Below are positions 11,198 to 23,174 of a stretch of 64,000 bases of DNA, one piece after another. The translations under genes and the position numbers were made by a program. The stretch lies in assembly GCA_029532415.1 (NCBI GenBank), contig JAQOTA010000050.1, positions 3,038,001 to 3,102,000 of the forward strand. Direction: 5' to 3'. How positions within the stretch are numbered: the first letter of the stretch is position 1; each line of letters begins with the position of its first letter. The notes beneath the pieces are model-generated. The model saw only the letters and a list, made by a program, of their open reading frames with translations, was not told the origin of the DNA and searched no databases. Source of the DNA: Marasmius tenuissimus. Taxonomy: Eukaryota > Basidiomycota > Agaricomycetes > Agaricales > Marasmiaceae.

Positions 11198-13926
11198 ATG
11201 AGTCGTCTAGCTGGACGTGCTCGTACGTTTCTCTGGGGGGAAGTTCCCAAATCTCCGCAAGAAGCCAGACTTCTTGTCAAAATAGATTGGTTCATCCTAT
11301 CCTATTGCTGCCTTATGGTGCGTGTTCGGGCCATGAGCTTTCTCAGCATCACAGTTGACATTTGTCACAGTATTTTACCAACTGTGGGTCTAAATTATCC
11401 TCTATTTCACCAAATTTCCCATCTATTATCATTCCCACTAGATCTGGACCGGTCGAACATTAACAATGCCTACGTATCGGGAATGAAGGAAGAGCTCAGT
11501 ATGGGTGGCACGGATATCAATGTAAGCGACTCGTATAGTCCCAAATCTCCGCCGAGTCTTCCTGACACTGTCCATCTCTTCAGAACATCAACTCGATCTT
11601 CACAGTGGGCTACATCGTTGGGATGATCCCAAGTAAGACGTCAGCGGCGCCTCATCGTTTTAGAGATTGATTCTCGCCCCCGCGAAAGATAACATGATGC
11701 TACAAGTAGTCCCTCCAAGAATCTGGTTCCCCGCGATGCAGATTGTCTGGGGCGTCTTAACATTCTGGTAGGCATCGTCCTTGGCCCTTTCCTGGCCGCA
11801 ACCCTACGCCCATGGCTATAGCATTTTGACTGATCTCCGTTGTATAAACCAGTACCAGCGCTGTAGACAACGTCCAACAAGTATGTACTGATCAGTTCTC
11901 GATCTTGTCCGCAGCCTCGTTGATTTCTTGTGCTCCTAACTATACTTTACGCCCCGAGAACGTCCCAATGAACGAATTAGCTGACCCGCATCTTTCTCAC
12001 AGATCCATGCAATAAGATTCTTTCAAGGAATAGCCGAATCTTCCACATTCGTCGGTACTCATTATATTCTGGGCTCGTAAGCACATTTCTGGTCCATCTT
12101 CCCTTTCAGCCACCATCTTCATCCATCATCCATTTCCGTACTAACTGACATTTTCTCGCACCACGATCTCTTCGCACCAATCAATCCGGTCTACCTGATG
12201 TCGTCTCCTGGAATGGAATTACTGTGCTTTTGTTGGCTCTCGGACTTCGGACCTGGCTTGCCTAACATGTGTTGGTTGACTGCGGTGAACCCATAGATGG
12301 TACAAACCAGGCGAGCTAGGCAAACGTTCTGGAATCTTTACGAGCTCTGGGTTGGTCGGAACCCTGTGAGTCTGATGTCTCGTTACCATTCATTCCCAGA
12401 GTCTTCCTCTCGGCCCCGCGCCCGCTTACTCAGTCATGTCTTCTATCTTTGTTGAAACTTTAATAACCCCGTATAGGTTCTCCGGGGTCCTGCAAGCTGC
12501 AATTTACAAGTCAGTGTGATCTAGATTTGCGCAGAACGACATTGAACTCAGGGCACTCTTTCTCCTTGGCCTTCCGCAGACATCTGAATGGACATGCCGG
12601 GCGAAGCGGCTGGAGATGGCTGTAAGTACACTAGTAGCGTGCCGCGCGCGCTCTTATTATTGCGTAAAGAAAGCCCGACTGAATTCGACCTTCGCCATTC
12701 CTTACAAACCTCTCTGGAAACATAAAACTAGATTCATAATCGACGGAATAATCACGCTCCCTGTCGCTTTTTACGGGTTTTGGGTATTCCCTGATGTCCC
12801 TGCCGTGACTAAAGCGTTCTACCTGAACGAGGAGGAGCGGCAGCTGGCAGTAAAGAGGTTGGAAGATGATATTCAGGTGTTGCGGTTACCGTCGTTCTCG
12901 ATGGCTTTGGTAAAGCGGATTCTGGGACGATGGAGGTGGTGGTGGTGTAGTCTGTTGGTGAGTCTTAACTCCGCTTGTTCCTCTTGGGCGAGCCTTTGGC
13001 TGACTGTGCGCGGGCTACGTTTTGTGCGCACTACGCGCGATAGTTTGCAATATCTGGAGAAACAGAATCTCTCGGCTCAAACAACATCATGGGGCAGTAC
13101 CTCAAGGGAATAGGCGGATATAACGTCGAGCAGATCGACTTTTATCCTTCTGGGGCTACTGCTGTTGCCATTGCAAGTACACTAGTGTGTGCAACATGGA
13201 CAGATTATAACCGGAAGAGGTGGGCTGTGTTGGTCTACATGTCCATCTCCTGCATTATTGCAGGGGGCGTGCTGTTAGGGTTAGGCGGAACTAGCAGTGA
13301 TAGAGAAGGAGGGAGGAGTAGTTCCATCAGGGGTGCGGTGTTCTTCGGATATTGTAGGTGCTATTGTTGGCGTTCTGAGAACGAATTGAATCGATTATTT
13401 ACACCTTAACTTTCAGATCTAGCTGGTGCATCGTTTGCAGGGCAGGCCACGACCTTTGCGTGCGTGTCTTTTACATGTCTCTTTAGTACCGGCGCTTACA
13501 TATATGTATCGGTGTCTAGGTGGGCGAATGAGATATGCGCCGATGATGACCAGGAGAGGGCGATCGTCCTGGCAAGCATGAAGTACGCCTCTTCTCTACT
13601 GTCGGGCTCTTAAAGGGCTAATGCTCGTTCCTCTTCCACGTAGTATGTGGAACAACGTGGTGAACGCCTGGTGGCCGCTCGTCTTTTACCGTGCATCCGA
13701 TGCCCCTAGGTTCGCGAAAGGAATGATCGCACTAATCTGTGTTAGCGTCGCAACATTGGCCATCACCTGGGGAGTTTGGTGGATGGAGAGAAAGGAAAAT
13801 AGGAAGCGGCACGCGGTGGCCAGAGATAGCATCGAAAACTCGGAAAGAGAGGCGAGTCTCAGGGAGACGAGCGAAGACAATCACGGCAAAGGGGAGCAGA
13901 GGGCTAGGGCCTCGACATCAGCGTGA
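11198..13926 (+). CDS. MFS permease of the FEN2/Liz1/DAL5 (anion:cation symporter) family
   Basis: Plasma-membrane symporter of the branch that imports pantothenate, biotin, allantoate or related anions; the substrate cannot be told from sequence. Spliced motifs in order: KIDWFILSYCCLM, YFTNYLDRSNINNAYVSGM, INSIFTVGYIVGMIP, LQVVPPRIWFPAMQIVWG, RFFQGIAESSTFVGTHYILG, WYKPGELGKRSGIF, GRSGWRWLFIIDGIITLPV, GETESLGSNNIMGQYL, STLVCATWTDYNRKRWAV, GASFAGQATTFAWANEIC and SMNMWNNVVNAWWPLVFY. The tail is hydrophilic. At least 13 introns are needed. One coding exon is only 13 nt (11371-11383, completing YFTNY). A Gly/Ser-rich insert near 13280-13330 (GLGGTSSDREGG) lies between two membrane segments and may be a loop or an unspliced intron. 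Confidence 0.85.
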
Positions 13927-14733
13927 CTGCATGCGCGAGATAAACAAAGGTGGACAGGCGTACTGGAAACCCGAACAAAAGAAGTTGTGGCTGAATAGCA
14001 GCATTACGTACATGAATATCAGACCTCCACCTTGATTGGAATACACATACAGGATTTCGAAATACGTCGAGTGATAGGGAGAACGGCACATAGGACTTTT
14101 GGGCCGTAAGGCAACAACAACGCACGACGTTGACAGGTAGGTCAGCCCAGCTCAGAGTTCGAGCATGTTAGACTGCAATTTCGTCTGCGCGATACCTAGG
14201 GCTCGGAAGTGTCGAAGGAATCATTCGACAGAGGTATGGATACATATGAAGACGACAGAAGCGGTTCAGAAAAGCTCGAATTATATCACAAAGAATAATG
14301 ATATATGGAACATGGTAAAAAAATGTTAACGCTGCAGTGCGAATGCTTAGTAAAACAAGTTGGAAGGACTTTCATTCGTTGTGAGTCTTCCAAGTCACGG
14401 TGAGTTGCAAGTAAACTTTACAAAGGGATATCAATTTAATGTAAATACTAGATCCGGTGTTTGCTGTGGTATCGGATTGCTTGAATTCAAGTTGGGGGGA
14501 GGTAACAGAACAAAACATGGTGGGGTAAAGGTTTCGGAAAGGAAGAATGGAGAGAAAATGACCAGCAAGTAACAAGCGAGGTGGTCGGTGAGAAGGGAAT
14601 GTGTGGAACCAAAAGAGTATGTTGCATGATTCGGGTGGGGTGGGGTATCAACTTCTCGTGGAGAAGAGACCAGACTGTATCCGTAGTACCGTGAATCGTG
14701 GTGCCATGTAGACAAGGCTTGATTCGGTGTCTA
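13927..14733. other. Convergent intergenic, MFS permease / sensor-like protein
   Basis: About 800 bp between two 3' ends. Minus-strand frames at 14431-14715 and 14487-14747 overlap in different registers and show no domain; they lie where the neighbouring gene's 3' UTR is expected. I see no repeat or RNA gene. Confidence 0.4.
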
Positions 14734-16341
14734 TCACTGGTTGGCAACCTGGATGAATGAATGCGTTAGCTACGGCTCCACTTTTTCAAGTATCCGAACG
14801 GAGTGGGAGAACAGAATAAGATAGATGGGAGTGGAGTCTCGCTTGTACACTCCACCCGTACCCGAGTTGGTTTATTGCCACTCACCCTAAGATCAATGGG
14901 AGGGATACCCTGCCTCTCATCAATGCTCCCGTTTCCACCGAACGTCGCAGGCAACTGAGTGGGCGCCGGAACACGATTGGTAGTCACAGGTGGTGGACTC
15001 TTCGCGGCAGCTCCGTTCAGTAGCGAAGTAGGTAGCGGTGGGAGGGGCGGGCTCGGAACATGAGCAGCTGAATCAGAATTGTTCGAAGACCGGGTGTTGG
15101 ACCTATACAACTCAGTCGGACTGACCCGTCCAGCGTTTGGATCATACGCCGGATTTGGGGACCGCGGAGGGAGGGGGGCGCCTGGGTAGTTTGCTGTTGC
15201 CGAATAGTTGGGATACATCTGCTGTTGTTGCTGTTCGAACGGCGAACGAGGAGCGTAGTTCGGGTACTGTCCATAAGCTGGGATACGCTGATCGTAATAT
15301 CCCTGCTGCGCGTTAGGAACGTAAGGACCGCCGTACGTGCGAGCGCTGTTCTGAGAGCCGTGCCGAGCGAGGGGGGACAAAAGGTCACCTCCACCGCCGC
15401 CCTTCTCGTCGACGAGGCGTGTTTCCATATCATCGTTGTAAGAACCACGCCCCGGATCATACGAAACAGCCTCTCTCTCAAGTTTCTTCCGCCTTGATCG
15501 TCTGAGAGCAAACGTTGTGATGAGGATGATCAATACCAATCCTACCACGCCACACAGGGCAAAGACGAAACCAGAAAGGGGTTTGTTCTGCAGAAACGAT
15601 TTAGGCGGCGGCGCAGGGGTTGAGGTGGGGGAAGCCGGTGCATTGACAAAGGACGTCACAGTACGTCCTTCGCCATTCGTGGTGGTTTCGAACACGGATT
15701 CAGAGGTCGAGACTGGGGTCGTTGATGCGGATGCGGATGAGGGTCGGGTTGAGGAGCTTGAACTTGAAATCCTGCCAGAGGTTGAAGAAGATTCGAAAGT
15801 AGAAGTTTCAGAAGTCGAAGAGGTTGTCGAAACCGTCCTTGAGAACGTCAGAAATTCATAAAGAGAGACGCAGGATGAAGGGAATTACGACATACGGAGT
15901 CGATGATGAGGTAGCGCTTGTCGTGGTTGGTCTATGGAAGAGATCGGGTCAATAAATATGCTTTCACCGGTGCCCCTAGGGAGCACAACTGATAGAAAGA
16001 CACACGTCGTGGTCGCGATGGTCGAGGAAGTCGATGGCGGAGGGGGGATAATGGGAGTGACAACACCACCAACGACACTTGTAACGCCTCCGACAACGGA
16101 AGTTACGCCATCTCCTACTTGGCTGACCAAGGTTCCAGCGCCATCTCTGGGAATGCCCAAATGTTATATACATGAAGCACAGGGCAGATGGGAGGGTATC
16201 GAAGGAGAGAACTTACAGGACGCCAGACAAAACTACAACAGGATGTCAGCCAGGACAGTGGACGACTAGGAAAGAACACTCACTGCCACCGAGGACCTGC
16301 CTCTGCTCAAGAGGATAGGCGGCGACTCCATTTCCGTTCAT
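14734..16341 (-). CDS. Single-pass membrane protein with Ser/Thr-rich ectodomain (Mid2/wall-sensor-type architecture)
   Basis: Probable cell-surface protein. The start at 16341 gives MNGNGVAAYPLEQRQVLGG. The next exons give a Val/Gly/Thr repeat (VGDGVTSVVGGVTSVVGGVV), a Pro run, and a long Ser/Thr-rich stretch (TVSTTSSTSETSTFESSS, STTPVSTSESVFETTT) suited to O-mannosylation. One membrane helix (SGFVFALCGVVGLVLIILIT) is followed by stop-transfer RRSRRKK. The cytosolic tail is rich in Tyr, Pro and Gln (GPYVPNAQQGYYDQRIPAYG). Two ends are possible: read-through to a stop at 14766, or splicing from GTACGG at 14861 to a 15-nt last exon (14748-14734) ending PTRVANQ. I prefer the second because it is short and follows normal splice signals. 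No enzymatic domain is seen; a wall-stress sensor role is inferred from layout only. Confidence 0.65.
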
Positions 16342-17223
16342 TGTCGATAGTACGGAGGTCGAAAGTTAAAGAGCGTAAGGCTGCCTGCTAGGCAGAAGTC
16401 TGAAGTTTGTTAAAATAAAAAAGTTGGGAGTTTCGTCGTGAGTCCTTGCAGAGAGCGGAGAAGGAGGGGGGACGGAACGGTTGTTGAACGAAACAGCCGG
16501 ACCATAAATGTTACTTTTTCTCCGCTGCTGGCATCGTGGAGCGCCATGTTTTCTCACTCCATGATCCCTTTGTTGTGGAGTTCGCCACTTGGTCGCCATT
16601 ATCCACTCTGCCAAACAAATCACCTGATTCTCCGCGCACACAGGGCCACAGAGGGGATACCCGAGACCGAAACTGGCATGTTGACAGATTTGCAGATAAT
16701 TCCGCGTCGGGATGGCAACACACGCCTAAAAGCTGCGACTGATCTTCCGGTCAGAGCAATCAGGAGGCTGAGCGCTGAGGAGCCTTGAATGGCTGGGTGG
16801 CAGGTGAGCCATATGGATCGCTCGTTTTGTTCCAGAGAGACATTCAGGAGGGCAAACCGAGGCAAGCCGCCTGCAAGAGCTCCGTGAACGCGAAGGCCAT
16901 GCATGGTGTAATTCGCCGAATTATCCGAGCTCCTCTTCATCCATTCAGCCGAGAACGGAACAGCGCGGAACATCAACATTGCTATCGCTATCGAACAGCA
17001 TCAACCGAGCACAAAATACTCGTCGCCATGATCTGAAAATAACGAGCCACAGTTTGCTAAGTATAAGACGTTGAAATGCGGTCCGCTCGAAGTCACGATA
17101 CCATCAAGAATCGAAGTATCCCATTGCAAGTCCATCCAAGCTCCAAAACAAGAACAAGACAGGGTATTATGATATACACAACAGTGAGTTCTAAGATACA
17201 CACCGAGAAAACGTTCCTGCGCA
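16342..17223. other. Intergenic, sensor-like gene promoter and PKA-R 3' flank
   Basis: An 880-bp spacer between two minus-strand genes. Overlapping open frames occur on both strands (16366-16641, 16438-16788, 16620-16979), but none shows a domain or splice continuity. I see no motif I can name. Confidence 0.4.
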
Positions 17224-18897
17224 TCATCGTCCGTAACGTTCGCCAGCCTTTCGTTCCATGATTTCTCTTAAAGGCCCCAACAGCCTGGTGAACGCGGGTG
17301 CATCCAGTGCAGCCACTTTAAGCTTTGGTTGAGATGGATCAGCTCGATTGACGGCACTGACGGTTGCCGCCCGTGGCTCCATTCGCAAGAGGGAGAGTTC
17401 TGCAGAGTGAAAGGGAATGATGAGCAATAGAGCACGAACAAACAAATGCGGATACAGACCTCCAAAGTAGTCACCCTTCTTCAGCCTGCCGACTGTAATT
17501 TCCTGTCCCTGTCCATCCCTCTTCGTACACACAGCCTCGCCCTCTTCCACAAAGAAGAAATTATCGCCCATCTCTCCTTGCTTCACCACAGCTTCTCCAT
17601 CCACGTAGATTCTGCTCACCAGCGCATCTGCAATCTTGCTCTTCTCCGCGGCCTCCAAGCTCCCCAACAGCGGAACTGTCGACAAAAAGTGCTCGTACAT
17701 CGTCCTCTTCCGATATGCAGCCTGTAAAATGATGGTCCTGAACGTGGTCCTGTCCAGTGCCCACAGAGTCGAAGGCTCAATGGACAGCACCGTCGCAGCC
17801 CGGGGATGTCCATACATCAATGCCAACTCTCCAAACGAGTTTCCCTCCCTACACTCCGCAACCTTCTTCCCAAACTCAGGGTGATGCCCAGGGGCCAAAA
17901 ACTTGTTCTCAGCCAACTTGGGTGACGCTGAAGGTGAAGCACTCGACCAGGTCGGTGGGAGGGGGTTGCTCCGGATGTAACACTCCAACAGGCCGCTTTC
18001 GACGACGTAGAAATAATCACCGACATCACCCTGTCTGATAACTACTTCATCTTTCACCGTCGTCTTCTCCTGCATCGCGTTGAGAACGCCAGTTTCCTGC
18101 TCCTCATCCAGGTCGCGGAAGATAAAATTGTTTTGGATGCTAGCCTTGATCCTTCGCAACTGATCTGGGCTCTTCTGGTACACCGGAAGGGGTTTTGCGT
18201 CTAGCCCATCGACCAGTATCGATTCAGCCGAGACGGAGGTCCTACGAGCGAATATAGCAGAAGTTGGTGGGTGGAGGTAGTCTCCTGGTGCAGGAGGCGA
18301 GAGCTGTTGCTGTTCATACCCAAAAGGATTCACGGGTGGCGAAGTGGTGAGTGGCGAGGTAGGTGGGAGATCTTTCCCGTCGATCCTGAAGACAGGAGGC
18401 GTCTGCATGCCGTGATCCTCTGAGAGCAGAGCGTTCCCTGCAACGTTCAAAGTACCAAAAGGGCTGTAAGAGGCACTGTTTCGTAACGAGGATCGTTGTG
18501 AAGATGATGGTGGTGGCTGGTTTTGTGGGGGCGGTTGTGCGAAAGGGGAGATGGGCGGTGCGTGCTGTCCAAGCCCTAGTGACGGTCCTGGGCCAGGTGT
18601 GCTGAAAGGCGAGATTGTTGCTGGTGCTGGCGACGAACGTGATGGACCGTTTGGGACGCTTGGACCTCCAATACCAGGACTGTAACCTGATCCTGTCATC
18701 GGTACATCGACGTACAAGTCACTCGATGCGTGAATATCCCTCGCGTGTCGATGAAGAGTATCTCTAGACAGCGTCCTCTGTTCCTCCAATCGAGATTGGA
18801 ACCAGTTTGCACAAAACTGCAGAGCGTCTTTGGGTTGAGCGCGCTGTACGTCGCGAGTCAAGTCCGATACGAGAGATTCGAATGTAGATGTCGACAT
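17224..18897 (-). CDS. BCY1: cAMP-dependent protein kinase regulatory subunit
   Basis: Inhibits PKA catalytic subunits and releases them on binding cAMP. Order: dimerisation/docking helix (FESLVSDLTRDVQRAQPKDA), long Pro/Ser/Gln-rich linker, inhibitor site with a phosphorylatable Ser (FARRTSVSAES, type II-like), then two cyclic-nucleotide domains. Site A has FGELALMYGHPRAATV. Site B has, after splicing, FGELSLLRMEPRAATV, each with the Glu and Arg that hold cAMP. The only intron visible is 17459-17400 (donor GTCTGT, acceptor TGCAG). It is 60 nt long, free of stops, and sits inside the site B phosphate-binding motif, so an unspliced message would keep the frame but insert about 20 mostly hydrophobic residues. 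The gene is otherwise nearly intronless, unlike its neighbours. The C-terminus is EIMERKAGERYGR. Confidence 0.93.
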   Translation of the reverse strand: MSTSTFESLVSDLTRDVQRAQPKDALQFCANWFQSRLEEQRTLSRDTLHRHARDIHASSDLYVDVPMTGSGYSPGIGGPSVPNGPSRSSPAPATISPFSTPGPGPSLGLGQHAPPISPFAQPPPQNQPPPSSSQRSSLRNSASYSPFGTLNVAGNALLSEDHGMQTPPVFRIDGKDLPPTSPLTTSPPVNPFGYEQQQLSPPAPGDYLHPPTSAIFARRTSVSAESILVDGLDAKPLPVYQKSPDQLRRIKASIQNNFIFRDLDEEQETGVLNAMQEKTTVKDEVVIRQGDVGDYFYVVESGLLECYIRSNPLPPTWSSASPSASPKLAENKFLAPGHHPEFGKKVAECREGNSFGELALMYGHPRAATVLSIEPSTLWALDRTTFRTIILQAAYRKRTMYEHFLSTVPLLGSLEAAEKSKIADALVSRIYVDGEAVVKQGEMGDNFFFVEEGEAVCTKRDGQGQEITVGRLKKGDYFGGLYPHLFVRALLLIIPFHSAELSLLRMEPRAATVSAVNRADPSQPKLKVAALDAPAFTRLLGPLREIMERKAGERYGR

Positions 18898-19256
18898 GTA
18901 CAGGGCGAAGGCAAGAGGGTGACAGCTTTAGAAATGAAGCTTTTTTCCTGCTTTTTGTTGTCGTATTTATGAGAAATGGGGGATGGGAGGGAAAGCAACT
19001 CGATGACAGTTCTGGGTTGAAGGGTATGATTTATGGCACGTGCAATTAGCGCGCAAGGAAATACAATATTTGCCTTTTTTGGATCGACTTTGAAGCAAGT
19101 CAGACAACTCATTGAACGCCAGAGAACAAAGAAAGAAGAGCACAAAGTCAGTTCGCCAGTGGCGGCGGTGCGGGATCTCGCGCGATGGAGAAAGAGTCAT
19201 GAAGTTATGATACAATAATAAATATGACAGCTCTCCAGCGGTTTGATTAATACTCA
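18898..19256. other. Intergenic, upstream of PKA-R
   Basis: These 359 bp lie between the PKA-R start and the 3' end of the HERP-like gene, both on the minus strand. No gene or recognised regulatory motif is seen. Confidence 0.4.
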
Positions 19257-21107
19257 TTAATCAGAATCATCGACCCATTCACCCCGCACAACACGCTGCA
19301 CGTAATTCCGAAGCCAAGGTCGACGACGCTCGTGCCGAATCCGTAGTCGCTCTCGACTTTCCTCTTCGGCGTTCCGGCGTGCAGTGGCAGTTTCGGATTG
19401 CTGTTCTTCGGGATTCGCCTCTTCATCAGGTGCTGGGGCATTCCTAGCTCTCTCTTCCGTCCTAATCCGCCCCTCGCGCTGTCTCAAAGCAACCCTCCTC
19501 CGATTCCAAACAGCCGGGTGAACCGTCGCCAAAAACAAGGTGAAGAATGCTCCTGCCTTCCGTCCGAATCCCGGTTCCTCTGCATCACCTCTCTCAAACT
19601 CGGCTTCCTCTTGTTGAATATCATAATTCGCCAAAGTGTCGATCAATGGACCCGCAGCACCTCCTTGCCCGTTCCTACGAACACCCGCAGGCTGCGGCTG
19701 TCCTTGTCCCTGGGGACGTGCTCCGCCGGCACCAACCCCTGCTGCTGCACCTCCTCCATTTCCCGCAGCTTGGTCCCGGTTCTGATTAGCACCCCCAGCA
19801 GCTCCTTGGGCTTGTTGCTGTTGACCGGCTTGTCCCCCATTCCGTCCCATCCTCGCGAGACCATTCCGTATAGGCTGCCAAATCTCATACAACACCCACG
19901 CGACAATCAAGATGCCAAACACGGGCTTCCTCGCTGGCGCAACGAAATACAGCAGCAGCATCGTACGAAAAGCCAGCATTAATAGGGGAAGGAGGAAAGG
20001 TCGAAGATTCAGATTGATCTCGATGACACGTTCATTGGGGTTCGGCAATGGCAACGGCCTTTCCACCCTGACAGCAGGGAGTTGGCCCGGGTGTTCTCCC
20101 TGGCCCTCGAAATGCCGGAGTAACTGACGATGGTACTCAGTTTCAAGGGCAGGTAGACCGATTTGTTGAAGAAGTGCGTGAAGGTTTGGAGGAATGGCTA
20201 CGGGTTGCGTGTTGACTACGGTTGTTGGAGTAGGATGTTCTAGAGGGAGATTGAGAATCTGGAATGTGTATTGTAAGACCTTGAGAGCGTGGATCTGGGC
20301 TGCTGTTGGTTTCTCCTGGGGATTGACAAGGCGTAAGTACGTCCTGCCTCTGTAGGTGTACTGCTGAGCAAGCAAAACACATGAGGCATATTGGAACAAC
20401 TCACTCAAGCACGGTACGCTCGTAAGCCAGACCTCCCGTCTCCGATTCCTCTGGGAAAGGTTCGTCCAACATGGGTGGCCACTGGAGTCCATGACCTGCA
20501 ATGAATAGCACAGCACTCGAACGCAGGACTGCTGCATCAGAAGGAAGCTCCTCTTCTTTGGACTTGTCCCGCATCAACAAGCTGAGTGCACGCTTGTGCT
20601 TGTGTAACACGTATACTAGCGGATGCTTTGACGTGGAAGATGGTGATGATGATGATTGCATGCCGGTGCCCTGAGAGACAGAAGGTGTCTTCCGCGGTAA
20701 AGTAGGAGGTGTAGGAGGCTGACGCTGGTATTGAGAAGGTTGCTGGTCAACCCCGGTCGTAGTGGTAGCACTAGGAGGTTTGGAGGTCCAAGCAGATGGT
20801 AGGACGGATAGGTGAATGATACGTGGCTCATCGGCCGACTGGAGAAAAATTGAATACGTTAAAATTACACGATTGAAATGTCAAAGCAGAGAAGAGTGCT
20901 GCTTACCTTCCAGATGTCCTCTAGTTTCTCATCGTCTGCGAGATAACGTCCTCTCCATATGATTCTCTGGCCATTCACCTGCGGTGAACCAGGACAGACA
21001 TTGAATATCTCCTGCTTAACATCGCGAATCGTGCATACGTCCGGGACTTGTATAGTGAATGAGTGAGCGTAGGTGGGTAGTTCCACACGAAGTTGAACTA
21101 GTGACAT
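19257..21107 (-). CDS. HERP-like ER membrane protein with N-terminal ubiquitin-like domain
   Basis: Probable ER-associated-degradation adaptor. The first exon encodes a ubiquitin-like fold (SLVQLRVELPTYAHSFTIQV, then IRDVKQEIFNVCPG, GQRIIWRGRYLADDEKLEDIW), matching the UBL of HERP and similar proteins. A Ser/Thr/Pro linker follows, then a conserved soluble part (YTYRGRTYLRLVNPQEKPTA), two membrane helices (FLLPLLMLAFRTMLLLYFVA and KPVFGILIVAWVLYEIW) and a Gln/Gly/Ala-rich cytosolic tail (QAGQQQQAQGAAGGANQNRD) ending in a charged segment. The intron before YTYRGR works in frame only with a weak GTGCTT donor, where the more obvious GTGAGT would break the frame. The family assignment rests on UBL plus paired helices; other UBL membrane proteins are possible. 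Confidence 0.62.
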
Positions 21108-21814
21108 GAGGTTCGTAAAATGGATACGGGTGGGAGAAAAGAGTCCAGCTGAGACGGATGTAGATGAGGGCTAGATGATATAAGTAGTCTGGGAATGAGA
21201 AATGTAGATGGATAGGGAATCTGGGGAAGGAATGTAATGTGTTCTCGAGGGCAGACCAGAACCCGCGATGGTATTGGTTATGATGTCGTAGTGACAACGT
21301 GTAACCCAGAAGCGCTGATTAGTTAAGCATAAATCAGGCCCGGGCCGGTCACGGTTGCGCGACATTTTCCCGGAGGTACGCCACCAGTGACGGTCGATTA
21401 TTTAGGATGTACATATTCTGTATTCTAGGAGCGTTGAAGATGCGTTTATCCTGCGAGCCCGATTCACATGTGACAGGAGCCATCATCCGGGCGGGGTGCT
21501 ATTCCGACAAAGGAACGGACCCCACATTGATTCCTACATCTATTACAAGCTAGGACGTCCGCCACTTATAGAGGTGCGGGGTACATCACGGATAGTGAGA
21601 GATGATAGTCGTTGTGGCCTTCCCATCCCATTTGAACTTGGCGAGAGAAATTCCAGACTTCAGTAATGAAAGGCACATTTCTACAGGGTCACCAGTGCAA
21701 CCAATTCGAATCCGAGAGACTAGTCGACCGATTGTTGTCGGAGACTGGATCATTGTGTTTCCTACATCCATTGTACAAATACATGTGTTCACGGGCGAAA
21801 CTTCGAACTGTTTT
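21108..21814. other. Intergenic, HERP-like promoter and oxidoreductase 3' flank
   Basis: About 700 bp between two minus-strand genes. Plus-strand frames at 21602-21982 and 21666-22166 run antisense into the oxidoreductase and are judged spurious. No repeat or RNA gene is seen. Confidence 0.4.
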
Positions 21815-23174
21815 CTATTTTGGGACTTCGAGAGTCGCTCCTTCTTTCGCGCTCTTGTGGGCCAGCTCGATCATTTCAATGACAGCAGTGGCCTCGGACC
21901 ACTTCACCGCTTGCTCTGCCCCCGTACGGATCGCATCTGCAAGGTTCTTGAAGAGCTCAATGTACTGCCCAGCCTCAGCTGAGGGCCATCTGCCAATAAC
22001 GTCGATCAGTCGTATATCCTCATTCCATCACAAAGCAACGTACTTTGACTTCTTGACTGTGACTTCGTCAGATTCAATGGTTTCGAGTTCGCCCCACATG
22101 GACTCCGTCTCCAGGCCATACGTGTTGGAAAACACGTCCTTCGGTGAAGTAATCACCTTCAATTGATCCTCCTGAACGTCTACGCCATACTTGGTGTAAG
22201 TTCCTTTGGAGCCCCTTACGACATAACGAAGTTGAGGTGATTTGACAGAGAGAATGTGACCGCGAAGAATGGCAGTGAGAGGGTAAGGAACAGCCGATCC
22301 AGCAGGGTATTGCATGAAGACGGTAAACTACGGAGTTGAAAAGGTTTAGGCGGTGCTTCCAGAGGAATTCGACCAAGACTCACAGTGTCCTCGACTTCAG
22401 GACTGCCAACTCCGCGCGTGTTTTGTGTGAACGCGGTAAGCTTGGTTGGACGTCCGAACAAAGTAAGAGTCTGATCGATAAGGTGAGAGCCCAGATCAAA
22501 CAGCTGACCGGCAGCTGGCAACGGTTCGTCCTTCCAAGTGCCTTTGGCTTTGGTTCGATATCGGTCAAAGCTATGGATATCAATTGTCGATCAGTCTGAA
22601 TTGAAAGCCACGAACAGGTTCCTTACCGTGATTCAAATTCGTGAACTGTCCCGAGAGAATGAGGATCTGATTCAGGCAGATCAAGCAGACGACGAAGGGC
22701 CAAAAAATCAGAGTCCCATCGACGGTTTTGGAAACCGTACAGCACGAGGTTTTTAGACTTTGCAAGTTCTCCGAGTTCCTTCGCCTCTGCAAATGTCGAA
22801 GTGACAGGTTTGTCCACAAGAACTGGGAGAGAGAGAAAAAAGGTGAAGAGATGCTTGAAAAACATAGCGAGCGACGTACCGTGCTTTCCAGCCTCCAGAG
22901 CCGCTTTGGCGAACTTGTAATGAGTGTCATTTGGCGTACCAACGATGATCAGCTCGACCTCAGGGTCGGCAAGAACGTCCTCTAAGGATCGATGAATTTT
23001 CGCCTCTACACCGAATTTTTCATGGAGCTTTCCACCCTGAGTTTTGGGGTTTCGTTCGAGCACAGAGTGAAGCGTGAACTGTTCAGACAAAGCGAGGATG
23101 AACGGTGCATGAAACGTCAATCCGGCCAGACCGACGCCCAGTAGGCAAGTCTTGATCGGGGAAGAAGCAGGCAT
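21815..23174 (-). CDS. Gfo/Idh/MocA-family NAD(P)-dependent oxidoreductase
   Basis: A cytosolic dehydrogenase of unknown substrate. The N-terminal Rossmann fold reads TCLLGVGLAGLTFHAPFI, with a Gly-rich loop, then VELIIVGTPNDTHYKFAKAAL and the family EKP-like motif as VLVDKPVTSTFAEAKEL. The C-terminal domain holds RRWDSDFLALRRLL, the G-x3-D-x3-H motif as QLFDLGSHLIDQ, and ends AHKSAKEGATLEVPK. Four GT-AG introns are needed; one follows GKH (donor GTACGT) and one follows FES (donor GTAAGG). The start ATG at 23174 was chosen because MPASSPIKT leads directly into the first strand. The stop is at 21817-21815. Related enzymes act on sugars, inositol or dihydrodiols. Confidence 0.85.

Noticed and set aside
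14431..14747. Minus-strand frames after the sensor-like gene
   Set aside because: They overlap one another in different frames and fall in the expected 3' UTR; there is no conserved motif.
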